DNA of 64,000 nt from Bradyrhizobium sp. CCBAU 53351 (GTDB lineage Bacteria > Pseudomonadota > Alphaproteobacteria > Rhizobiales > Xanthobacteraceae), in the NCBI RefSeq assembly GCF_015291745.1, contig NZ_CP030059.1:5979501-6043500 (forward strand). Reading direction: 5' to 3'. Of this stretch, positions 1 through 9,981 are shown piece by piece (positions within the stretch are counted from its first letter, which is position 1; each line of letters starts with the position of its first letter). The position numbers and the translations under genes are program-made. The notes under the pieces were generated by a model. The model did not search any database. It was not told the origin of the DNA and saw only the letters and a program-made list of their open reading frames with translations.

Positions 1-949
1 CGGTCATGATGCCGACCCGGTCGAGCTTAATCGCGAGCGTCGCCGCATCGAGATTGGCGGCACGAATCGCGGCGAGCGCGGCCAGCGCATTCTGAACGCG
101 GTGCGGCGCGCCCGGCGTCAGGCTGAAGGCAAGTTCCTTCTTGCCGATCATGGCCACGATTTGCCAGCTCTCGCCGTGCGGCGCGTGCGCGACCTCGTGC
201 ACCTCGGCGTGCTCGCCGAAGCGGACGACCTTGCCCTTCCATTCCGACGCCTTGAGCCCGGCGGGCAGCACCAGCACCCCGTCCTCGGGCAGGCCGAGCG
301 CAATCGAGACCTTCTCGCGCCTGATGGCTTCGAGCGAGCCGAGCTTTTCCAGATGCACCGGCTGGACGTTGACGACGAGCGCGACCGTCGGCCGCGTCAA
401 TTCGCTGAGCCGTGCGATCTCGCCTTTCTGGTTCATGCCCATCTCGACGACCCAGAGGCTGGCATCGGTGCGCGCATTGCACAGCGTCAGCGGCACGCCC
501 CAGAAATTGTTGAAGCTGGAGGGGCTGGCATAGGCGTTCGGATAGGCCGCCAGAAATTCCTTGGTGCTGGTCTTGCCCGCGCTGCCGGTGAGCCCGATCA
601 CCGGCCCGTTGAACCGCGCGCGCGCGGCGCGTGCGAGGCCCCAGAGGCCGTCGATCAGCGTGTCCTTGACGACGATCTGGGGAATGCGGATGCCGGCGAT
701 CTCATGCGGCACGATCATCGCGACCGCGCCGGACGCCTCAGCCTTGTCCGCGAACTCCCAGCCGTCTCGCGCGCTGGCAAAGGCCGAGACGAAGCCGCCG
801 CTCGGCGTGCCTGATAGCGCGACGAACAGGCTGCCCGGTTTCACCAGGCGGCTATCCTGGGTGACGAAATCGATCGGAGTGTCGGGGAACGATCCGTCCG
901 CGCCCAGCGCGCGCGCCACTTCGGCAACCGTCCATATCGGCGCGCTCAT
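1..949 (-). CDS. murF: UDP-N-acetylmuramoyl-tripeptide--D-alanyl-D-alanine ligase, 3' end cut by window
   Basis: The last Mur ligase of cytoplasmic peptidoglycan precursor synthesis adds D-Ala-D-Ala to UDP-MurNAc-tripeptide with ATP. About 316 N-terminal residues are visible; the C-terminus lies beyond base 1. The Mur-ligase ATP-binding loop GSAGKTS is present, with its lysine near residue 126, followed by the central-domain segments NNFWGVPLT and VVEMGMNQKGEI that are typical of MurF. The start ATG (947-949) overlaps the murE stop codon in an ATGA junction, so the two are translationally coupled. It is the last visible gene of the rsmH-ftsL-ftsI-murE-murF operon. The order and the motifs together make MurF near certain. 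Confidence 0.95.
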   Translation of the reverse strand, partial: MSAPIWTVAEVARALGADGSFPDTPIDFVTQDSRLVKPGSLFVALSGTPSGGFVSAFASARDGWEFADKAEASGAVAMIVPHEIAGIRIPQIVVKDTLIDGLWGLARAARARFNGPVIGLTGSAGKTSTKEFLAAYPNAYASPSSFNNFWGVPLTLCNARTDASLWVVEMGMNQKGEIARLSELTRPTVALVVNVQPVHLEKLGSLEAIRREKVSIALGLPEDGVLVLPAGLKASEWKGKVVRFGEHAEVHEVAHAPHGESWQIVAMIGKKELAFSLTPGAPHRVQNALAALAAIRAANLDAATLAIKLDRVGIMT

Positions 950-2418
950 GCAACCCTCGACGCTAATGCGGCGGCGACCGCCTCGTGATCACTGAAGGGC
1001 AAAACCTCTCCGCCGACGATCTGCCCGGTCTCGTGGCCCTTGCCGGCGATGAGCAGCGCATCGCCCTCCTGCAATTCCTCGATCGCGGCGCGGATCGCAG
1101 CGGCACGGTCGCCGATTTCGCGGGCGCCCCTGGCGGTAGCGAGGATCGCGGCGCGGATCGCTTCCGGCTTCTCGCTGCGCGGATTGTCGTCGGTGATGAT
1201 GATTCCGTCAGCGTTCTCGGCTGCGATCTCGCCCATGATCGGACGCTTGCCGGCATCGCGGTCGCCGCCGGCGCCGAACACGACGACCAGCCTGCGCCTG
1301 GCATAGGGACGCAGCGCCTGCAGTGCCTTCACGAGCGCATCGGGCTTGTGCGCGTAATCGACGAAGATCGGCGCGCCATTGCGCTCGCCGACGAGCTCGA
1401 GTCGTCCCTTGGCGCCTTCGAGATGCTCAAGGCTTGCGAACACGTTGGCCGCATCGCTGCCGGTCCCGATCGTAAGACCCGCCGACACCAGCGCGTTCTC
1501 GATCTGGAATTCCCCGACCAGCGGCAGGCGGATCGCATAGCGCTTGCCGCGATGCTCGAGCCCGAGCACTTGCGAGAAGCCTTCGACCCTGGCGTCCGCG
1601 AGACGAATGCCCTCGCCTGCGCCGTCGCCGTTGCGACCGACCGCCATGACGCGCAGGCCGCGCGCCTTCGCGGCGTCGATCGCTTCCGCCGAGCAATCAT
1701 GATCGGCCGAGATCACCGCCGCGCCGCCGGGCGGCACCAGCTCGCGGAACAGGCGGAGTTTCGCGGCAAGGTAATGCGCGACGGTCGGATGATAATCCAT
1801 GTGGTCGCGCGAGAGATTGGTGAAGCCGCCGGCGGAGACGCGCACGCCATCGAGCCTGAATTGATCGAGCCCGTGCGACGACGCCTCGAAGGCGAGATGG
1901 CTGACGCCCTCGCGGGCGATCTCGTCAATCTGCCGGTGCAGTGCGATCGGATCCGGCGTCGTCAGCGAGCCATAGACCGTGCGCTTGGGCGAGACGAGAC
2001 CGATGGTGCCGATGCTGGCGGAGACATGCCCCAGCCGCTCCCAGATCTGGCGCGTGAAGGCTGCAACAGAGGTCTTGCCGCTGGTGCCGGTCACGGCCGC
2101 GATGGTCGCCGGCTGGGCGGGGAAGAAGCTTGCGGCGGCCAGCGCCAGCGCACGGCGCGGATTGGCGACGGCGATGAACGGCACCTTGCCTCCATCCGGC
2201 GCATGGTCGCCGACGACGGCGACCGCGCCCGCGGCAATCGCGGCGTCGATGAAGCGCGCGCCATCGGTCTTGCTGCCCGCCAGCGCGAAGAAGAGATCAC
2301 CCGGCTTGACGACGCGGCTGTCGAGCGCAAGGCCGGTCACATCGAGCGCGGCGATGGCGGGCTCGATCGCGGCATCATTGCCCAGAATATCCAGACCCAG
2401 GAGGTCGCGCAGCTTCAT
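946..2418 (-). CDS. murE: UDP-N-acetylmuramoyl-L-alanyl-D-glutamate--2,6-diaminopimelate ligase
   Basis: This 490-residue cytoplasmic Mur ligase adds meso-diaminopimelate to UDP-MurNAc-L-Ala-D-Glu. The ATP-binding loop GTSGKTS has its lysine at residue 115. The DNPR motif at residues 411-414 is the known signature for meso-DAP rather than lysine selection, as expected for a Gram-negative. The substrate segment FEASSHGL in the central domain is also present. The length is normal for the family. It lies between ftsI (86-bp gap) and murF (4-bp overlap) in the division and cell-wall operon. Confidence 0.96.
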   Translation of the reverse strand: MKLRDLLGLDILGNDAAIEPAIAALDVTGLALDSRVVKPGDLFFALAGSKTDGARFIDAAIAAGAVAVVGDHAPDGGKVPFIAVANPRRALALAAASFFPAQPATIAAVTGTSGKTSVAAFTRQIWERLGHVSASIGTIGLVSPKRTVYGSLTTPDPIALHRQIDEIAREGVSHLAFEASSHGLDQFRLDGVRVSAGGFTNLSRDHMDYHPTVAHYLAAKLRLFRELVPPGGAAVISADHDCSAEAIDAAKARGLRVMAVGRNGDGAGEGIRLADARVEGFSQVLGLEHRGKRYAIRLPLVGEFQIENALVSAGLTIGTGSDAANVFASLEHLEGAKGRLELVGERNGAPIFVDYAHKPDALVKALQALRPYARRRLVVVFGAGGDRDAGKRPIMGEIAAENADGIIITDDNPRSEKPEAIRAAILATARGAREIGDRAAAIRAAIEELQEGDALLIAGKGHETGQIVGGEVLPFSDHEAVAAALASRVA

Positions 2419-2504
2419 GGTCTTCCAGTCGACATGCCCTGCCGGGAAGCCGAATACGGGTGGAAAATCCCGACTCAGCCGCGGCGAAAAGCTTACCCCG
2501 TTGA

Positions 2505-4259
2505 TTACTGGGTTGTCCTGGATGCTGCAAGAATAAGGCGCTCCGCAGGCGGCAGGTCGAACCGCGGCTCGACGCCCAGGAGCGGCGCGATCCGCTCGAT
2601 CACCTTGCCGCCGGTTGGAACAGCGTTCCAGCCGGAGGTGATGAACCCCTTCGTCTCAGGAATGGCCTGCGGCTCGTCCAGCATGATCAGGATCTGATAT
2701 TTGGGATCGTCGCAAGGCATGATCGCCGTGAAGGAGTTGAGCACGCGCTTCTTGGCGTAGCGACCGTTGATGACCTTTTCGGACGTGCCGGTCTTGCCGC
2801 CGACGTAATAGCCCTTGATATCGGCGGTCTTGGCGGTGCCGATCTCGGCGTTGAGCCGCATCAGGAACCGCATCTTGTCGCTGGTCTCGGTCTTGATGAC
2901 TCGCTTGGCGATCGCCGCGGCTTCGGACTCGCTGCGCTTCATGAAGGTCGGCGGAATCAGATAGCCGCCGTTCACCAGCGCATTGATGCCCATCACCGCT
3001 TGCAGCGGCGCCACCGACATGCCCTGACCGAACGCGATGGTGACCGTGTTCAGCTCGCCCCAGCGCCGCGGCACCAGCGGCGCCGCGCTCTCCGGCAGCT
3101 CGGTGCGCAGCCGCGTCAATTGGCCCATCTTGGCGAGGAACGCCTTGTGTGCCTCCACGCCCTGGCTGAGCGCGATCCGTGCGGCGCCGATGTTGGACGA
3201 GTAGGTGAACACTTCCTTGGTGTTGATGAAACGTCCGAGCGGGTGGCTGTCGTGGATGGTGAACTTGCCGTAGTGCAGGTTTCCACGCGCGTCCCACGAC
3301 GAGTTCAAATTGATCTTGCCGGAATCGAGCGCCATCGCCAGCGTGAACGCCTTGAAGGTGGAGCCCATCTCGTAGACGCCGGTGGTCAGGCGGTTGATGC
3401 GATCAGGATCGTGCGCTTCCTTCGGGTTGTTGGGGTCGAAATCCGGCAGGGAGACCATCGCCACCAGCTCGCCGGTCTTGACGTTCGAGATGATGCCGGA
3501 GGCTGCCTTGGCGTGGAACTTGTCCTTGGCTTTCAAGAGCTCGTCGCGCAGCGCGTGCTCGACGCGCAGGTCGATCGAGAGCTCGATCGGCTTTTGCAGC
3601 CGGTCGGTGGCAAAGCCGGCGCGGTGGAGATCGGCGAGGCCCTGATTGTCGAGCCACTTCTCCATGCCGGCGATGCCCTGGTTGTCGATGTTGACGAGAC
3701 CGATGAGGTGGGCGACCTCGTTGCCGGTCGGATAGACGCGCTTGTTCTCGCGCAGGAAGCCGATGCCGGGAATGCCGAGCTTGTGGATGGCCTGCTGCTG
3801 CTTCGCCGTGACCTCGCGCTTGAGCCAGACGAAGCCCTTGCGCGTCCTCAGGCGCTCGCGCACCTCGGCCTCGTCGAGGTCGGGCACGGTCGCGGTGAGA
3901 AGCTCGATCGCCTCGTCCTTGTCGATGATGCGACGCGGCTCGCCGAACAGGCTCGCCGCCTTGACGTCGGTGGCAAGGATCGCGCCGTTGCGGTCGACGA
4001 TGTCGGGACGCGCGGTCGCCACCACCTCCTGCGCCGCGGCGCGGCGCGCGCCATGGGCATCGGCGCCGATCGCGAACATCACGAGCCGGCCGCCGATCAG
4101 GGCATAGACCGAGGCGAAGGCGAGCATGGCGAGGCCGACGCGCGCGCGCGCCTTCGCGGCGCGGTCGACGTTGCGCCCGTAGAGCAGGCTGCGGATCAGA
4201 CGCTGCCGCCAGGGCTCAGTCGGCTTTTCTGCAGGTTTGGCCGGAGTCGCAGCGCTCAT
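2505..4259 (-). CDS. ftsI: Division-specific transpeptidase (penicillin-binding protein 3)
   Basis: Septal peptidoglycan DD-transpeptidase of the divisome, 584 residues. One N-terminal membrane anchor lies at about residues 41-64, followed by the PBP dimerisation domain and the transpeptidase domain. All three active-site motifs are present: STFK (catalytic Ser300, Lys303), SSN (354-356) and KTGT (489-492). The open frame continues upstream, but ATG at 4257-4259 is chosen because it overlaps the ftsL stop as ATGA and gives the expected short cytoplasmic tail. It is co-transcribed with ftsL and murE. Confidence 0.96.
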   Translation of the reverse strand: MSAATPAKPAEKPTEPWRQRLIRSLLYGRNVDRAAKARARVGLAMLAFASVYALIGGRLVMFAIGADAHGARRAAAQEVVATARPDIVDRNGAILATDVKAASLFGEPRRIIDKDEAIELLTATVPDLDEAEVRERLRTRKGFVWLKREVTAKQQQAIHKLGIPGIGFLRENKRVYPTGNEVAHLIGLVNIDNQGIAGMEKWLDNQGLADLHRAGFATDRLQKPIELSIDLRVEHALRDELLKAKDKFHAKAASGIISNVKTGELVAMVSLPDFDPNNPKEAHDPDRINRLTTGVYEMGSTFKAFTLAMALDSGKINLNSSWDARGNLHYGKFTIHDSHPLGRFINTKEVFTYSSNIGAARIALSQGVEAHKAFLAKMGQLTRLRTELPESAAPLVPRRWGELNTVTIAFGQGMSVAPLQAVMGINALVNGGYLIPPTFMKRSESEAAAIAKRVIKTETSDKMRFLMRLNAEIGTAKTADIKGYYVGGKTGTSEKVINGRYAKKRVLNSFTAIMPCDDPKYQILIMLDEPQAIPETKGFITSGWNAVPTGGKVIERIAPLLGVEPRFDLPPAERLILAASRTTQ

Positions 4260-4648
4260 TGATTGTCCTCGGGCTGAGGCACGGAGCCCGTCACGGTGTC
4301 GGGATCGCTGGCGGCTTCGATCGTGTTCAGCATGGCCCCGATCGGATCGGGCTCGCCCGGCCTGAACATCCGCGGCGGACGCTCCGGCAGGTTCTTCAGC
4401 GAATCGTATTGGGTGCCATTGACCGGCTTGAGCTGCAGATGCCGATCGGACAGGCCTTGCAGCCGGTGCGGCGCATCGAGCCTGGCCCATTCGGACCGCA
4501 GAGACGCGATCGCGTCGCGCTGCTCGCGGATCTCCGCATGCAGCCGCAGCACCTTCTCGACGCGCGCTGTCGAGTCCATCTTGATGCGGTAGACATAGGC
4601 CGCCGCGAAGATCAGCGCGCCGATGACGAGGAGGTGGATGATGCGCAT
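4256..4648 (-). CDS. ftsL: Cell division protein FtsL-like
   Basis: Small bitopic inner-membrane protein (130 residues) in the position of FtsL between rsmH and ftsI. A hydrophobic segment at about residues 3-20 is followed by a charged, heptad-like stretch around residues 30-60 compatible with the FtsL coiled coil. The C-terminal ~60 residues are proline-rich and poorly conserved in such proteins. In other bacteria FtsL bridges FtsB and FtsQ and activates FtsWI. The gene begins 3 bp after the rsmH stop and overlaps ftsI by 4 bp. The family is fast evolving, so the assignment leans on synteny and topology. Confidence 0.85.
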   Translation of the reverse strand: MRIIHLLVIGALIFAAAYVYRIKMDSTARVEKVLRLHAEIREQRDAIASLRSEWARLDAPHRLQGLSDRHLQLKPVNGTQYDSLKNLPERPPRMFRPGEPDPIGAMLNTIEAASDPDTVTGSVPQPEDNQ

Positions 4649-4651
4649 GCG

Positions 4652-5641
4652 CTAGCCGCCCCTCATCACGTCGGAGAGTTTCGGCCAGGACGATGGCTCG
4701 TCATTATGAGGCGCCGGCGCGGAGGTGCGCTCGGCTGCGCGCAGTTTTGCGGAACGCGCCCGCGGATTATGCGCGACTTCGTCGTCACCGGCGACCACAG
4801 GCCGCCGCGTCAACAACTGGAAGCTCGGCGGAACCTGCGCGACTTCCGGCAGATGCCGCGAGCCGCCGCCGGTCTTCGAACGCGCGGCGAAGAAATTCTT
4901 GACGATGCGGTCTTCCAGCGAATGGAACGAGACCACGACGAGGCGGCCACCGGGCTTGAGCACACGCTCGGCGGCGGCCAGCGCGGTCTGCAGCTCCTCG
5001 AGCTCCTCGTTGACGAAGATGCGCAAGGCCTGAAACGTCCGCGTCGCCGGATGGATGTCGCCGGGCTTGGAGCGCACGATCCTGCCGATGAGATCGGCGA
5101 GCGCACGCGTGGTCGTGAACGGCGTCTCCTGCCGGTCGGCAACGATGGCGCGGGCGATGCGGCGCGACTGCCGCTCCTCGCCGAACAGATAGATGATGTC
5201 GGCAAGATCGCCTTCGGAGGCATGCGCGACCACGTCGGCCGCGGTCGGCCCAACCTGCCCCATCCGCATGTCGAGCGGACCGTCGAGGCGGAACGAGAAG
5301 CCGCGACCGGCCTGGTCGAGCTGCATCGAGGACACCCCGACATCCATCACGACGCCATCCACGGCGTCGATGCCCTGGGCCGAGCAGACATCGGCGAGAT
5401 TGGAGAAGCGGTCCTCGACCAGCGTCAGCCGGCCGTCGGAACGTTCGACCAGTTCGGCGCCGCCGGCAATGGCAGTTCGATCGCGGTCGATCGCGATCAG
5501 GCGGGTTCCAGGCACGTCGAGGATGGCGCGGCTATAGCCGCCCGCGCCGAAGGTGGCATCGACATAGATCCCGCCCGCACGCGGCGCGAGATGATCGATG
5601 GCCTCGCGGCCGAGCACGGGAATGTGGGGAGTGGAGCTCAT
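4652..5641 (-). CDS. rsmH: 16S rRNA (cytosine-1402 N4)-methyltransferase
   Basis: RsmH (MraW) methylates C1402 of 16S rRNA using S-adenosylmethionine; 329 residues from the chosen start. The N-terminal [10 protein letters not shown] and the SAM-binding segment [11 protein letters not shown] match the family, as do the central GVSSMQLD and the late [13 protein letters not shown]. The frame stays open upstream of 5641, but that part is low-complexity and encoded by a 15-bp tandem repeat, so the ATG at 5639-5641 is preferred. It is the first gene of the visible operon; no mraZ lies upstream. Confidence 0.94.
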   Translation of the reverse strand: MSSTPHIPVLGREAIDHLAPRAGGIYVDATFGAGGYSRAILDVPGTRLIAIDRDRTAIAGGAELVERSDGRLTLVEDRFSNLADVCSAQGIDAVDGVVMDVGVSSMQLDQAGRGFSFRLDGPLDMRMGQVGPTAADVVAHASEGDLADIIYLFGEERQSRRIARAIVADRQETPFTTTRALADLIGRIVRSKPGDIHPATRTFQALRIFVNEELEELQTALAAAERVLKPGGRLVVVSFHSLEDRIVKNFFAARSKTGGGSRHLPEVAQVPPSFQLLTRRPVVAGDDEVAHNPRARSAKLRAAERTSAPAPHNDEPSSWPKLSDVMRGG

Positions 5642-6111
5642 GCGCCAAGCCTGGTGATCCAAAGCCTTGTGACCCAAAGCCCGCCGAAGGCCTTGCTTGA
5701 CGTCCAAGCGAGATCGGGGACGGACAAGCCCATAACGCCTCGAATCATTCCGCGCCGCGGCGGTTCCACGACAAAGCTCGCGTCCGGCATGGTTACCGAG
5801 CCCGGTCGTTCCGGGCAGCAAACCCAGTGTTGCCAGTGGAATTTGTCGGGCAGCCATGGGATTTCGAGCCAAAATACGCTTTGGCCGCCTCCGGACGCGG
5901 GTCGGCTCTTCATCCCTCAGTAACGGCCCTTAGCGTTAAGAAAGCGTTGCTCGGCTGCCTACAAGTCGAAAAGCTGATGGCGTGGTGATGCTTCATCCAC
6001 ACACATGCGCCAAAATGCATCCGTTAACCGCGCCGCGCGATTGCGTGCGGTGGAGGGTAAAGGAATAGTAAAGAGAAGGGCTTGCCCATTCTCGTCCGAC
6101 CTGAGTTGTCT
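5642..6111. other. Divergent intergenic region between rsmH and the amidase gene
   Basis: About 470 bp without a convincing gene. Next to the rsmH start it carries about 2.6 copies of a 15-bp direct repeat (minus-strand unit GGCTTTGGRTCACMA, 5644-5680). The rest should hold the promoters of the cell-wall operon and of the amidase gene, but I cannot assign -35/-10 boxes with confidence. A minus-strand reading frame here does not resemble MraZ. Confidence 0.5.
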
Positions 6112-6978
6112 ATGCCGCCGTCCGGTTCGTCCACGCCGTCTGGATCTGATTCGAAGCGTCAACGCGTTCTCCCGGTTCCCAAGGCCGCGGCGAACATGCG
6201 GACGTTCGAGCCGGACTCCTCGATCGTCTCCGACATCATCCCCTCGCCGAACTTCGGCGAGCGCAACAAAGGCCGGCAGCCCGACATGATCGTGCTGCAC
6301 TACACCGGCATGCCCGACGTCGAGGGCGCGCTGGCGCGGCTGTGCACGGCCGGAACGGAAGTATCGGCGCATTACGTCGTGCTGGAGGATGGCCGCATCG
6401 TGCAATGCGTGTCCGAAACCAAGCGCGCCTGGCACGCCGGCGTTTCCTCGTGGGCCGGCGAAGACGACATCAATTCCTGCTCGATCGGCATCGAGATCAT
6501 CAATCGCGGCCATGACTGGGGCTATCCGGAGTATCCGCTGCGCCAGATCGCCGCCGTGATCGCGCTGTGCCGCGGCATCATGCTTCGCCGCAAGGTGCCG
6601 GCCCACCGGGTGCTCGGCCATTCCGACGTCGCGCCCGCGCGCAAGAAGGACCCCGGCGAGAAGTTTCCGTGGCACTCGCTGGCCAATTCCGGCGTCGGCC
6701 ATTGGGTCACGCCGGCTCCTGTCGTGCGCGGCGAGACCCTGATGCTCGGCACCATCAGCGACGAGGTGCTGAGCCTGCAGCAGGCGCTCGCCAGATACGG
6801 CTACGGCGTGCCGCTATCAGGCAAATACGACGCTGCGACCATGGAGGTCGTCACAGCGTTCCAACGTCATTTCCGCCCGGCACGGCTCGACGGCGTCGCG
6901 GACCATTCGACGCTGTCGACCTTGCAAGCGCTGCTGGCGAGCCTGCCGGCAGAGGGGACGCCGGTCGCGTCGAAGTAG
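6112..6978 (+). CDS. N-acetylmuramoyl-L-alanine amidase with C-terminal peptidoglycan-binding domain
   Basis: Zinc amidase of the AmpD/Amidase_2 family, cleaving the bond between MurNAc and L-Ala of the stem peptide. From the chosen start (288 residues) the zinc ligands fit H63 (IVLHYTG), H170 (VLGHSDVAP) and D180 (KKDPGEKF). A PG_binding_1-like domain follows at about residues 210-275 (LQQALARYGYG). I see no signal peptide, so it may act in the cytoplasm as AmpD does in muropeptide recycling; this is inference. The start is uncertain: TTG 6082, ATG 6112 and ATG 6196 are all possible, none with a strong ribosome-binding site. Confidence 0.85.
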   Translation: MPPSGSSTPSGSDSKRQRVLPVPKAAANMRTFEPDSSIVSDIIPSPNFGERNKGRQPDMIVLHYTGMPDVEGALARLCTAGTEVSAHYVVLEDGRIVQCVSETKRAWHAGVSSWAGEDDINSCSIGIEIINRGHDWGYPEYPLRQIAAVIALCRGIMLRRKVPAHRVLGHSDVAPARKKDPGEKFPWHSLANSGVGHWVTPAPVVRGETLMLGTISDEVLSLQQALARYGYGVPLSGKYDAATMEVVTAFQRHFRPARLDGVADHSTLSTLQALLASLPAEGTPVASK

Positions 6979-7001
6979 CGGCGACGGCCACATAGTTCAC
7001 T

Positions 7002-7146
7002 CTCGTGTCCCGGACGCGCTGCAGCGCCCTAGCGCTGCTGCGCAGAGCCGGGACCCGGTTGGCGACGCGAGCTCGCTCCGGAGAAATGGGCCCCGGCTCT
7101 GCAGTGCATCGTCGAAGTGACGCTGCGCTGCGTCCGGGGCACGAGA
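7002..7146. repeat. Intergenic palindromic repeat, family A copy 1
   Basis: Imperfect inverted repeat opening with GTGTCCCGGACGCG and closing with GCGTCCGGGGCACGAG; the inner arms (AGCCGGGACC and GGGCCCCGGCT) also pair. Similar elements lie at 54238-54374 and 60604-60733. It sits between the convergent amidase and sigma-factor genes, so it may double as a transcription barrier. Confidence 0.8.
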
Positions 7147-7149
7147 GCC

Positions 7150-8382
7150 CTACCCCATCTCCCTCACCCGTCGCGCATATAGCCGCCGCAGCGGCTCCAG
7201 CTGCGTTGCCTCCGTCGCCGCACGATACGCCTCGCGCGCTTCCTCGGTGCGACCCAACCTTCGCAACAGATCCGCGCGCACTGCAGGTAGCAGCTCATAG
7301 CCGCGCAGGTCGCCGCGCGCACTGAGCGCCTCGACGAGATCGAGCGCGCGGGCCGGTCCATCGACCATCGACACGGCGGCAGCGTGGTTGAGCTCGATCA
7401 CGGGAGACGGACCGATGCGCAGCAACACCTCGTAAAGCCCGGCGATCTGCGGCCAGTCGGTCTGCCCGAAGCTGGGCGCACGCGCATGCAGCGCGGCGAT
7501 CGCGGCCTGCACGGCATAGGCTTGCGGTCGGCCGGGGATACGCAGCGCGTCGTCGACCAGGCGCAGGCCCTGCTCGATCTGCGCGCGGTCCCACAACATG
7601 CGGTCCTGCTCTTCCAGCAGCACGATATCGCCGGCCGTCGTCGCGCGCCCGGCGCGGCGCGCATCGTGCAGCAGCATCAGGGCGAGCAGGCCCTTGATGC
7701 CGGCGCGATCCGGCATCAGCCGGTCGAGCAAGCGGCCGAGCCGGATCGCCTCGGCCGCAAGATCGGGCCGCATCAGATCCGCGCCCTCGGTGGCGACATA
7801 ACCTTCCGTGAAGACCAGATAGATCACGGCGAGCACGCCATCGAGCCGCGGCGCCAGCGCGTCGCGCTCGGGCACCTCATAGGGGATGCCGGCGAGCCTG
7901 ATCTTCTGCTTGGCGCGGACCAGCCGTTGCGCCATTGCCTCCTCGCCGACAAGGAAGGCGCGCGCGACCTGCGCGGTCGAGAGCCCGCAGACGGTGCGCA
8001 GCGTCAGCGCGACCTGGACTTCGGCCGCGAACGCCGGATGGCAACACGTGAAGATCAGCCGCAGCATGTCGTCGTCGAGCATTGCCGGCAATTCCTCGGG
8101 CGCCTGCGCGTTCAGCTCGAGCTCGTGCACGATCGCCTGCTGCTTGCCGCGGAAGGCAATCTGGCGGCGGACCCGGTCGATCGCCTTGTGCTTGGCGACG
8201 TTGACCAGCCAGGCGCGCGGATTGTCCGGGATATTGCACGCCGGCCAGCGCTCCAGCGCGACCGCAAAGGCATCCTGCAACGCATCCTCTGCAAGATCGA
8301 AATCGCCGACGAGACGGATCAGCGTGGCCAGCGCCCGCCCCGCCTCGTCGCGAAATACTTTGTCGATCTCGGACGGTGTCAT
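7150..8382 (-). CDS. ECF RNA polymerase sigma factor, ECF42-like with long C-terminal extension
   Basis: Protein of 410 residues. The first ~180 form sigma region 2 ([37 protein letters not shown]) and region 4 ([25 protein letters not shown]). The remaining ~220 residues are helical and TPR-like ([21 protein letters not shown]). This layout, and the DGPF/YCII gene immediately upstream on the same strand, is the hallmark of group ECF42, in which the C-terminal extension replaces a separate anti-sigma factor. No anti-sigma gene is nearby. The 22-bp gap to the DGPF gene indicates an operon. Target genes cannot be told from the sequence. Confidence 0.9.
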   Translation of the reverse strand: MTPSEIDKVFRDEAGRALATLIRLVGDFDLAEDALQDAFAVALERWPACNIPDNPRAWLVNVAKHKAIDRVRRQIAFRGKQQAIVHELELNAQAPEELPAMLDDDMLRLIFTCCHPAFAAEVQVALTLRTVCGLSTAQVARAFLVGEEAMAQRLVRAKQKIRLAGIPYEVPERDALAPRLDGVLAVIYLVFTEGYVATEGADLMRPDLAAEAIRLGRLLDRLMPDRAGIKGLLALMLLHDARRAGRATTAGDIVLLEEQDRMLWDRAQIEQGLRLVDDALRIPGRPQAYAVQAAIAALHARAPSFGQTDWPQIAGLYEVLLRIGPSPVIELNHAAAVSMVDGPARALDLVEALSARGDLRGYELLPAVRADLLRRLGRTEEAREAYRAATEATQLEPLRRLYARRVREMG

Positions 8383-8404
8383 GCGCCGACGCGCAGGCTA
8401 GTCG

Positions 8405-8758
8405 TCACTTGTCGTAGACCCAGATCGGCCGCACCTCGATCGAGCCGATGCGCGCGCTCGGAATGCGCGCCGCGATCTCGATCGCAGCGTCGAGATCCCT
8501 GGCCTCGATCAGATAATAGCCACCGAGCTGCTCGCGCGTTTCCGCGAACGGACCGTCGGTCGTCAGCACCTTGCCGTCGCGCACGCGCACAGTGGTTGCG
8601 GTCGTGGTCGGCTGGAGCCGGTCGCCGGCCTTGAAATTGCCGCTCTGAATGATGGACTGGGTGAAGGTCTGATATTCCGCCGTCATCTGCTGGCCGGCCG
8701 CCGGACGCATGTTCGCGTACTCGGCTTCGTTCTGGTAGATCATCAGCAAATACTGCAT
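8405..8758 (-). CDS. YCII-related DGPF-domain protein
   Basis: A 117-residue cytoplasmic protein of the YCII superfamily (ferredoxin-like fold). It starts with the usual MQYLLMIYQNE and contains the diagnostic DGPFAETREQLGGYYLIEA segment at about residues 68-86. Proteins of this kind are encoded next to ECF42 sigma factors in many genomes and are thought to belong to the same regulon; their biochemical role is not established. It is the first gene of a two-gene operon with the sigma factor. Confidence 0.9.
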   Translation of the reverse strand: MQYLLMIYQNEAEYANMRPAAGQQMTAEYQTFTQSIIQSGNFKAGDRLQPTTTATTVRVRDGKVLTTDGPFAETREQLGGYYLIEARDLDAAIEIAARIPSARIGSIEVRPIWVYDK

Positions 8759-8870
8759 CGCTTAACTCCTGTTGCACGGCTGGATCGCCGACATCCAGTC
8801 GAACGGGGCCCACTCCAGACGACATCTTCAGGATAAATTATTTGCAGGCCGCGTGCGCGGCGATACCGGC

Positions 8871-8899
8871 TTGACGGAACCATCGCAAATGCCCCATGC
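8871..8899 (+). promoter_or_regulatory. Candidate sigma-70 promoter of rnpB
   Basis: TTGACG (8871-8876) is followed after 17 bp by CCATGC (8894-8899), which would place the transcription start near 8906, exactly where the RNase P RNA begins. The -35 box is strong and the -10 box weak. Confidence 0.5.
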
Positions 8900-8905
8900 G
8901 TTACC

Positions 8906-9331
8906 GGTCAGTCGGCCGGACGGCCGCTCCGGCAAGGGTCGAAAGGCCGCCGGGGAGGAAAGTCCGGGCTCCCTTGACATGCGGTGCCGGATAACGTCCG
9001 GCGGGGGCGACCCCAGGGAAAGTGCCACAGAGAACGAACCGCCCCGCTTCGCCTTTGGCTTCGCGGGGTAAGGGTGAAAAGGTGCGGTAAGAGCGCACCG
9101 CGGCTGCGGCAACGGAGCCGGCATGGCAAACCCCACCGGGAGCAAAACCGAATAGGGACGGCGTAGCGGGCTGTTCGCGCAAGCGATAACGCCGCGGGGC
9201 GATGTCAGGCCCGCCGTCCGGGTAGGTTGCTCGAGGCCGTGTGCAAACATGGTCCCAGAGGAATGGCCGTCACGTATCGTTCGCGCAAGCGGGCGGTGCC
9301 TTACAGAACCCGGCTTACAGGCCGGCTGATA
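8906..9331 (+). ncRNA. rnpB: RNase P RNA, bacterial type A (alphaproteobacterial)
   Basis: Catalytic RNA of RNase P, which matures tRNA 5' ends. The universal motif GAGGAAAGTCCGGGCTCC lies near 8955-8972 and the 3' conserved ACAGAACCCGGCTTACAG near 9303-9320. Further conserved pieces are the CAGGGAAAGTGCCACAGAGA region near 9013-9032 and GGGTAAGGGTGAAAAGGTG. The ends pair as P1: CAGTCGGCC (8909-8917) with GGCCGGCTG (9320-9328). The length of about 425 nt is typical for the class. Several reading frames overlap this gene but none is credible as protein. Confidence 0.97.
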
Positions 9332-9404
9332 TCTTGCAACGAGGGGTTCGGCGTGACTGCGCCGGGCCCCTCACCATTTGGGCTGACGCGCAGCCATTCG
9401 ACCG

Positions 9405-9509
9405 CTGTCATTCCGGGGCGTGCGCAGCACGAGCCCGGAATCCATCGGGCCGCAATGTTAGTCGAGGAATGGATTCCAGGGTCCCGCTTCGCGAGCCCCG
9501 GAATGACAG
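9405..9509. repeat. Intergenic palindromic repeat, family B-like copy
   Basis: About 105 bp opening with CTGTCATTCCGGGGCG and closing with GCCCCGGAATGACAG; inside, GGAATCCAT and ATGGATTCC also pair. This is the same architecture as the elements at 55799-55901 and 57349-57451, with different inner sequence. It separates rnpB from the convergent DUF983 gene. Confidence 0.8.
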
Positions 9510-9515
9510 CGAGAA

Positions 9516-9956
9516 CTACGCCGCGCGCGCGTCCGCCTTCACCAGCACCGGCGCAAGCTCGTCGGCTTCGCGCCGGAGCTTGCTCGCCTCGAATCCGTGC
9601 ATGCCGAGCTGCCATTGCAGAGCGACGATGGCGCCCTTGGTCGGCTGCAGCAATGCGAGCGAGGCGAACAGCGTCACCGGCAGCCACACCGCGAGCTGGA
9701 GCCACTCCGGCGGCGCATAGGCGGTCTCGACCGCGAGGATCGCCGGCACCACGAGATGGCCGACCACGACCATCACGAGATAGGCCGGGAAGTCGTCGGC
9801 GCGCTGGTGGAACAGCTCCTCTCCGCAATGATCGCACTCGTGGGCGACCTTCAGGAAGCGGCCGAACAGATGGCCCTCGCCACAGTTCGGGCACCTGCCG
9901 CGAAAGCCACGCCACATCGCCTTTGCCAGAGAGACCTTCGCCAGAGAGACAGACAT
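9516..9956 (-). CDS. DUF983 family membrane protein
   Basis: A 146-residue protein with an N-terminal zinc-ribbon-like pair of CxxC motifs (CPNCGEGHLF and CDHCGEELF) followed by two transmembrane segments (about residues 59-77 and 83-101), matching the DUF983 family of unknown function common in alphaproteobacteria. ATG at 9954-9956 is chosen over an upstream GTG because AGGAAGAGG lies 7 nt before it. It is divergent from a MocR-type regulator; the 79-bp gap contains two TCCATACA direct repeats, so it is a plausible target of that regulator. Confidence 0.85.
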   Translation of the reverse strand: MSVSLAKVSLAKAMWRGFRGRCPNCGEGHLFGRFLKVAHECDHCGEELFHQRADDFPAYLVMVVVGHLVVPAILAVETAYAPPEWLQLAVWLPVTLFASLALLQPTKGAIVALQWQLGMHGFEASKLRREADELAPVLVKADARAA

Positions 9957-9981
9957 GACCACACCTCTTCCTTTCTAACGA

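Noticed and set aside
985..2697. Very long plus-strand frames opposite murE, ftsI, the ABC exporter and other genes
   Set aside because: They are antisense shadows caused by high GC at third positions, with Arg/Ala/Asp-rich composition and no domains.
5638..5913. 91-codon minus-strand frame upstream of rsmH as a possible mraZ
   Set aside because: Its translation shows no MraZ features and part of it is encoded by a 15-bp tandem repeat.
8772..9250. Several overlapping reading frames of 60-140 codons on both strands
   Set aside because: They lie entirely over or beside the RNase P RNA, whose conserved motifs and P1 pairing explain the sequence.
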